Shown here one piece after another: positions 59,383 to 64,000 of a DNA stretch of 64,000 nucleotides (the first letter of the stretch is position 1; each line of letters opens with the position of its first letter). The notes beneath the pieces are model-generated. The model made no database searches. It had not been told where the DNA came from and saw only the letters and a program-made list of their open reading frames with translations. The translations under genes were made by a program, and so were the position numbers. This stretch comes from Lysobacter sp. KIS68-7 (lineage in GTDB: Bacteria > Pseudomonadota > Gammaproteobacteria > Xanthomonadales > Xanthomonadaceae): assembly GCF_021284745.1 (NCBI RefSeq), contig NZ_CP089925.1:3099001-3163000 (forward strand). The letters run 5' to 3'.

Positions 59383-60864
59383 ATGAAGCGAATCGGGTCC
59401 TTGGTAGTGCTCGTACTCGTCGCTGCGGGATGTCAGCGGCCGCCGGCTCAGCCGTCCGTCTCCAACCCGCCCGCGAAGGCGAATACGACCGGCCCGCAGG
59501 TGGTCGAAACGCGGATCGGAAAACTCGAGTTCACGCACGACTTCGCCAACGGCTACCCCACCGACGCCACCATCGACAAGCTCTACGACGAGCGTGATTT
59601 CCAACGCGCGTGCCAGGCCTATCTGTGGTCCCTTCCGGCGGTCTCGTTCACCGCGTGGCAGCGCGGCATCAACACACAGCTCGGTGCCAAGAACGGCCAG
59701 ATCGTCTCCATCCTGTCGTATGAAGCCAGACGCGGCATCCTCACCGCCAATGCCACCACGCCGTACTACTTGGGCTTTGCCGATCTCTCACCGGGCCCGT
59801 TGGTCATGGTGATGCCGGCGCAAGGGGTGCAAGGTGGCATCAGCGACGCTTGGCAGGCTGCGCTTCCCGGAGCCGAAGGGCCCGGCACCTATCTCGTGCT
59901 GGGGCCCGGGCAGGAAGAGCCGAAGAATGTCGCCGGCTACAAGGTGTTGCACGCGCCGACGTTCAACATTTTCCTGGGCGTGCGATTGACCGAGCCCGAC
60001 CCCCAGATGGCGCAGCAGGCCCTCGCGCAGTTGCAGATGTATCCCTACGCGCAACGCAACAACCCGCCGAAGTTGCAGATTCTCGAAGCGGGCAACAGGG
60101 AATGGAGCGGTCTGCCGCCGCGCGGGATGGCGTATTGGCAGCGGCTCGACGATGTCATCCAGCGTGAACCCGTTGCGCCGCGCGACATCCTGTTCCATGC
60201 GATGTTGCGCCCGCTCGGATTGGAAAAGGGAAAACCGTTCAAGCCGAACGCGCGGCAGACCCGCATCCTGACCGAGGCGGCGCTGGTCGGCGAAGCCATG
60301 GCAAAGGCCAACACTGCCGACCGCCGCTTCGCCGACGTGAAGTACCGCAAGGACGCGCACTGGGACTTCGCGCTGCAACTCGACGCCGACAATCCCGACG
60401 CATTCTGGGACCTGCTCGACGAGCGCGCGTCCTGGTTCTACGAAGCCGTGGGTGCGGGGCCGTCGATGGCGCCCAAGCGCCCTGGCCCGTCGTCGGCCTA
60501 CCTCAGCGCGTACAGGGACAAGGCGGGCAAGTGGCTCGATGGCGGCACGTCCTACCGTCTCCGGGTGCCGCCCAATGCACCGATCAAGCTGTTCTGGTCG
60601 GTGACCGTGTACGACGTCGACACGCGCGCGCTGATCCTCAACGAACAGAAGATCGCAGATCGCTCCTCGCGCATGGACCTGCGCAAGAACGACGACGGTT
60701 CGGTGGACATCTATGTCGGACCTAAGGCGCCACCCGGCTTCGAGAAGAACTGGATTCCGACGGTGCCCGGCAGGAACTGGTTCGCGTATTTCCGGTTCTA
60801 CCAGCCGACCGAAGCGTTCTTCGATCGGTCATGGCCGCTGCCTGACTTCGAGGCGGTTCGATAA
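59383..60864 (+). CDS. DUF1254/DUF1214 lipoprotein
   Basis: A 493-residue exported protein. The signal ends VLVAAGCQRPP, a lipobox. DUF1254 covers about residues 60-180 (YLWSLPAVSFTAWQRGIN, TPYYLGFADLSPGPLVMVM) and DUF1214 about 380-490 (YRLRVPPNAPIKLFWSVTVYD, WFAYFRFYQPTEAFFD). The two domains usually occur together and have no settled function. GGAG precedes the ATG at 59383. It is convergent with, and 15 bases from, the outer-membrane channel gene; these two and the sulfatases form a recurring neighbourhood for this family. Confidence 0.88.
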   Translation: MKRIGSLVVLVLVAAGCQRPPAQPSVSNPPAKANTTGPQVVETRIGKLEFTHDFANGYPTDATIDKLYDERDFQRACQAYLWSLPAVSFTAWQRGINTQLGAKNGQIVSILSYEARRGILTANATTPYYLGFADLSPGPLVMVMPAQGVQGGISDAWQAALPGAEGPGTYLVLGPGQEEPKNVAGYKVLHAPTFNIFLGVRLTEPDPQMAQQALAQLQMYPYAQRNNPPKLQILEAGNREWSGLPPRGMAYWQRLDDVIQREPVAPRDILFHAMLRPLGLEKGKPFKPNARQTRILTEAALVGEAMAKANTADRRFADVKYRKDAHWDFALQLDADNPDAFWDLLDERASWFYEAVGAGPSMAPKRPGPSSAYLSAYRDKAGKWLDGGTSYRLRVPPNAPIKLFWSVTVYDVDTRALILNEQKIADRSSRMDLRKNDDGSVDIYVGPKAPPGFEKNWIPTVPGRNWFAYFRFYQPTEAFFDRSWPLPDFEAVR

Positions 60865-60879
60865 AAACCTAGTGCAAGC

Positions 60880-61818
60880 CTAGAACGTCACTGAGGCGGT
60901 CAACATGATCGGCTCGCCTTTCGTGCGCCGCTCCACGTTGAACTCTTTGAGCCAGCGCGCGGAGAACGCCACGGTGCGATCTCCCCACTTTTGTTGGTAG
61001 GACACCGTGGGGCCGATCGCGAGCGAATGCCCCTTGAAACCGTCGAGGCGGTCGGCGAGCGGGCCGCTGTCGTCGGTGACCTGTTCGATCCAGCCGGCGA
61101 TGCCGCCGACGCCCCACCCGTTCGCGAAGCTCTTGGAGAGCAACGTATCGACATGGAACACCGCGCCGCTCTTGTAGTCGGTGTCGTCGTTCTTCGTGGA
61201 CAGGTCGATGCCGACGGCGGTGCTCCATTCGAGCGTGCCGGACTGGAACAACTGCGTGTAAGCCACCGTGGGCGAGTACACCCATACGTTGAGGCTGGTG
61301 TTCGCCAGTCGATTCGGATCGTAATGGCCCGTGGGCGCGGACACGTACAAGGCCAGCGACAAGTGACGCACCTTGTCGAAGTGGTAGCCCGCCATGATCG
61401 GCGCGAAACCGAAGTCGTACATGTTGCCGGTGCTGTCGCTGACCGAGGCGCGCGCCGCACCGAGCGCCAGCCCCGCGGTGATGTCCTCCTTGGCGTAGGG
61501 CAAGGCGGCCATCGACGCAAAATTCCAGCGCCCCGCATGGGTCGGCCAGACGTAGACGCCGGTCAGCGACGTCAGGCCGAACGTGGCGTCCACCCCGAGC
61601 GCGCTGGTGCCGATGATGGGCGTCTCGCGTTCCGCGCCGATCTTGCCCGAGTAGTACACGTAGCCCGCGGCGAGCGTCCAACCCGGCTCGGGCGGCACCA
61701 CGCCCGCGTAATTCGACACCTGCAAGCCGGTGATCGAGCGCGAGAGGCCGCCTTCCACCGCGTGCGCAGCGAGGGCGGGCCAGACGGCCAGTGCGACGAT
61801 GGCAAGCGTGCGCTTCAT
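60880..61818 (-). CDS. MetA-pathway outer-membrane channel-like protein
   Basis: A 312-residue outer-membrane beta-barrel protein of the phenol_MetA_deg type. Signal peptide residues 1-20 (ALAAHA), then many alternating strands separated by turns (GWTLAAGYVYYSGKIGAE, TSLTGVYVWPTH, LSLALYVSAPTGHYDPNRL), ending in the aromatic C-terminus ASVTF, the usual assembly signal. Family members are found beside aromatic-degradation genes and are presumed channels. Coupled to the upstream sulfatase by an ATGA overlap, so it probably admits the sulfated substrate or exports a product. Confidence 0.82.
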   Translation of the reverse strand: MKRTLAIVALAVWPALAAHAVEGGLSRSITGLQVSNYAGVVPPEPGWTLAAGYVYYSGKIGAERETPIIGTSALGVDATFGLTSLTGVYVWPTHAGRWNFASMAALPYAKEDITAGLALGAARASVSDSTGNMYDFGFAPIMAGYHFDKVRHLSLALYVSAPTGHYDPNRLANTSLNVWVYSPTVAYTQLFQSGTLEWSTAVGIDLSTKNDDTDYKSGAVFHVDTLLSKSFANGWGVGGIAGWIEQVTDDSGPLADRLDGFKGHSLAIGPTVSYQQKWGDRTVAFSARWLKEFNVERRTKGEPIMLTASVTF

Positions 61819-63176
61819 GGGCGGTCCTCGCTTCGCTTGCGCGCAGGAACGTGGCCCAGCGGCGCGCCGGCGGGAATCAACGGCTCGCGCGCGACGCTGC
61901 CCTGGAAGTCCCGCATGATTCGACCGAAGTGCGCCGCCGTCCACGAATGGATGTAGACCGGGTTGAACGGCTCGCGCTCCTTCGGATCGACGACCAGGTT
62001 GATCACGTACGGCGACGACAGCGGCAGCGCGGGATCGGTCAGGTAGGTCTGGTCGACCATCACCATCTTGAAGTTCTGCCACTTGATGCCGTACATCCGC
62101 TCGCCGTTCCAGAAGATAAAGCCGTCGCGGTTCGACTGTTCCTGTTCGCCGCGGAGGAAGGCCACCTGGTCCTTGCCGTCGATCTCGCGGTCGGTGGGAA
62201 CCGCCAGGCCGCAGAGGCGCAGCAGCGTCGTGAACCAGTCGGTGATGTGCACGATCTCGTTGCTCGTCCGGTTGGCCGCGATACGTCCCGGCCAGCGCGC
62301 GATGCACGGCGTGCGCAGCGCGGCTTCGCGGCCGGTGAAGTACGAGCCGTCGAAGAATCCGCCCGTGCCCCGGTGCAGAAGCATCTCCTCATTGCCGTTG
62401 TCGCCCGCAAACACGACGATGGTGTCGTCGCGCAGGCCAAGCCCATCGATCTTGTCGAGGAGCTCGCCGAAGTCGCCATCCAGTTGCAGCAGGCAGTCCG
62501 CCCAGTCGCCGTTGCCGCTGCGGCCGCGATATTCGTCGCGCGGCACGACCGGCATGTGCATCAGCGAGTGGTTGAAATAGAGGAAGAAGGCACGCGCGTC
62601 GCGCGCGGCGTCTTCCATGAAGCGGAAGGCCCGGCGCTTGTACTCCACGTCGATGCCAAGCTTGAGGTCGTAGGTAAGGCGCTCTCCCTTGCGCACCGGC
62701 TCACCCTTGCGCCCTTCGAGCATGTACGACACCGGGTCGCGTTCCGGGTCGTACCAGGGATCGGTGTCCCAGAAGGCTTCATCGTAGGAATGGGGCGGGC
62801 CGTACCATTCGTCGAAGCCATGGTCCGTCGGCCAGCGTCCGTCGCAGTCGCCGATGTGCCACTTGCCCATGCACATCGTCGCGTAGCCCGCGTCGGAAAA
62901 CAGGTCGCCGAGCGTCCGTTCCCACGCCACGATCCCGGATTCGCCACCTGCCACCGCGACCGTGTGGTTGCCCGTGCGGATGGCGTAACGTCCGGTCATC
63001 AGCGCAGTGCGCGAAGGCGTGCACTGCGCTTCGGGCGCGTAGTTGGCGAGTCGATAGCCTTCGGTCGCGAAGGCGTCGATGCGCGGCGTCGCGGCGCCCC
63101 GGAGGATGCCGCCGCCATAGCAGCCCAGCTCGCCGTAGCCGAGGTTGTCGACGTGGAAGTAGACGACGTTGGTCAT
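61815..63176 (-). CDS. type I sulfatase
   Basis: A 453-residue sulfatase. The modification site CTPSRTALMTGRY near residue 52 has the Cys that becomes formylglycine and the Pro/Arg that guide it. Metal ligands lie in YFHVDNLGYGELGCYG and VVFAGDNGNEEML, and the substrate-binding His/Lys in MGKWHIGD. No signal peptide is seen, so the enzyme may be cytosolic or carried out with its neighbour. It overlaps the adjoining genes at both ends by ATGA, forming a sulfatase-sulfatase-channel operon. Substrate unknown. No formylglycine-generating enzyme gene is in the window. Confidence 0.9.
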   Translation of the reverse strand: MTNVVYFHVDNLGYGELGCYGGGILRGAATPRIDAFATEGYRLANYAPEAQCTPSRTALMTGRYAIRTGNHTVAVAGGESGIVAWERTLGDLFSDAGYATMCMGKWHIGDCDGRWPTDHGFDEWYGPPHSYDEAFWDTDPWYDPERDPVSYMLEGRKGEPVRKGERLTYDLKLGIDVEYKRRAFRFMEDAARDARAFFLYFNHSLMHMPVVPRDEYRGRSGNGDWADCLLQLDGDFGELLDKIDGLGLRDDTIVVFAGDNGNEEMLLHRGTGGFFDGSYFTGREAALRTPCIARWPGRIAANRTSNEIVHITDWFTTLLRLCGLAVPTDREIDGKDQVAFLRGEQEQSNRDGFIFWNGERMYGIKWQNFKMVMVDQTYLTDPALPLSSPYVINLVVDPKEREPFNPVYIHSWTAAHFGRIMRDFQGSVAREPLIPAGAPLGHVPARKRSEDRP

Positions 63177-64000
63177 TGCCGCGCCATGGCGAGGCGGTAG
63201 CGTTCCTCCGCGCCGATCATGTGGTCCGCATCCGCGGCCGCGGCGTCGATATCGATCTGCACCCAGTGGATCGTGCCGTTGAAGGCATTGTCCGTTGGAC
63301 CGTAATCCTCCGACACGGGCTCGCCCGCTTCGCAGCCGACGTCCATCGTCTCGTCCATCGAGAACAGGTAGGCGTGCGTGCGTGCGACCCGCCCTTCGCC
63401 GACTTTCGTCCCATCGACGTAGAGGGTGATCCCGGCGCCTTTGCCAAGCCCGCCGCCGTCGTAGTCGAACTCCATCCGCACCTGGTGCTTGCCCGTGGGG
63501 AGCGTCGAGCCCGCTTCCACCTCGAAGCGCAGCAGCCCGAGGAAGTTGTAGTGGTACTTGAGCTTGCCGTCGTGCGCGTAGAGGCTCCAACCGCCCATGT
63601 GGCCGCCGTGGGCGGCGATGACACCCTTGGCGCCGTTCGACGGAACCTCGACTTCGGCAGTCACCGAGTGGGACTTGTTCTTGGTGTTGATCGCCGTGTT
63701 TTCACCGAGCCGGCGCATGCCCGCGAAGAGCAGTTGCGTGTTGCCATGCACGACCATCGGTCGTCCGGCGATATCCGGGTTCGTGCGCTCGGCCTTGCGA
63801 TCGTCCAACGGGAACACGTTGTACTTCGACGCTTCCAAGTCGAACAACCGCTTGAGTTCGGCGACCTTCTCCGGCATCTCTTTCGCGAGGTCATGCGCCT
63901 GCGACCAGTCCTTGGTCGTGTCGTAGAGCTCCCAGGTGTCGTCGCTCAGTGGCGGCTGGGCACCGACGACAACCCACGGCGGGTTGCCGTGGCGGGTCAC
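63173..64000 (-). CDS. arylsulfatase, C-terminal part (cut by window edge)
   Basis: The last 275 codons of a large arylsulfatase; the catalytic N-terminal part lies beyond the right edge. Visible are the end of the sulfatase domain (DTWELYDTTKDWSQAHDLA, EKVAELKRLFDLEASKYNV) and the C-terminal jelly-roll-like domain found in roughly 780-residue bacterial arylsulfatases (KGVIAAHGGHMGGWSLYAHD, GKHQVRMEFDYDGGG). It reads into the edge without a stop. Coupled by a four-base overlap to the second sulfatase. Confidence 0.88.
   Translation of the reverse strand: MTRHGNPPWVVVGAQPPLSDDTWELYDTTKDWSQAHDLAKEMPEKVAELKRLFDLEASKYNVFPLDDRKAERTNPDIAGRPMVVHGNTQLLFAGMRRLGENTAINTKNKSHSVTAEVEVPSNGAKGVIAAHGGHMGGWSLYAHDGKLKYHYNFLGLLRFEVEAGSTLPTGKHQVRMEFDYDGGGLGKGAGITLYVDGTKVGEGRVARTHAYLFSMDETMDVGCEAGEPVSEDYGPTDNAFNGTIHWVQIDIDAAAADADHMIGAEERYRLAMARQ

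Overview
The window looks like chromosome of a high-G+C gammaproteobacterium of the Xanthomonadaceae/Lysobacteraceae, most likely Lysobacter or a close relative. This is inferred from the gene sets and their order: maf-rng-yhdP, leuS-lptE-holA-nadD-rsfS-rlmH, queA-tgt-yajC-secD-secF, rsmD-coaD next to ftsY-mutY-yggX, and tandem M13 peptidases. Coding density is very high, many neighbours overlap by ATGA, and several genes start with TTG or GTG. No intergenic gap exceeds about 250 bases.

Region by region. 1-12.4 kb is housekeeping: envelope and RNA processing (yhdP, rng, maf), a SIMPL protein, a TonB-family protein, then ribosome, NAD, replication, LPS and tRNA-charging genes on the minus strand. 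12.5-17.4 kb holds a SemiSWEET transporter preceded by a tiny coupled frame, and a minimal chaperone-usher fimbrial operon (one subunit, chaperone, usher) whose first gene has its ribosome binding site buried in a perfect hairpin. 17.5-29.9 kb carries a thioredoxin-TPR protein, a membrane Ser/Thr kinase with a C-terminal FGE-like region, a DUF502 protein, a queuosine-precursor transporter, a beta-CASP RNase and two tandem M13 peptidases, the second lacking zinc ligands. It ends with a rhomboid protease, a 2OG oxygenase, an alkyltransferase-like protein and one unknown gene. 30-38.5 kb is phosphate- and signalling-themed: a DUF47-pit operon behind a clear triple Pho-box, CorC- and ExoD-type membrane proteins, a secreted ricin-B-like protein, and a PhnD-type binding protein translationally coupled to a GGDEF-EAL protein. 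38.5-57.9 kb is again largely core: trmJ, suhB, the sec/queuosine operon, an aminotransferase, a TMEM43-MAPEG fusion with an MBL hydrolase, ggt, a ferredoxin, coaD, rsmD, ftsY, an AsmA-like gene, mutY and yggX.

At 58.0 kb a tRNA-Phe(GAA) gene with its own promoter and terminator marks the edge of an accessory segment running to the right end. It carries a HicA toxin with an atypical HicB-like partner, a small unknown gene, a DUF1254/DUF1214 lipoprotein, a MetA-type outer-membrane channel and two sulfatases, the last cut by the window edge. No integrase, insertion sequence, CRISPR array or second tRNA-end repeat was seen.

The most promising leads are the PhnD/GGDEF-EAL pair (a candidate ligand-to-c-di-GMP receptor system), the Pho-box overlapping the -10 of the pit operon, the M13 pseudopeptidase next to an intact paralogue, the start-occluding hairpins shared by the TonB-family and fimbrial genes, and the HicA partner without a DNA-binding domain.
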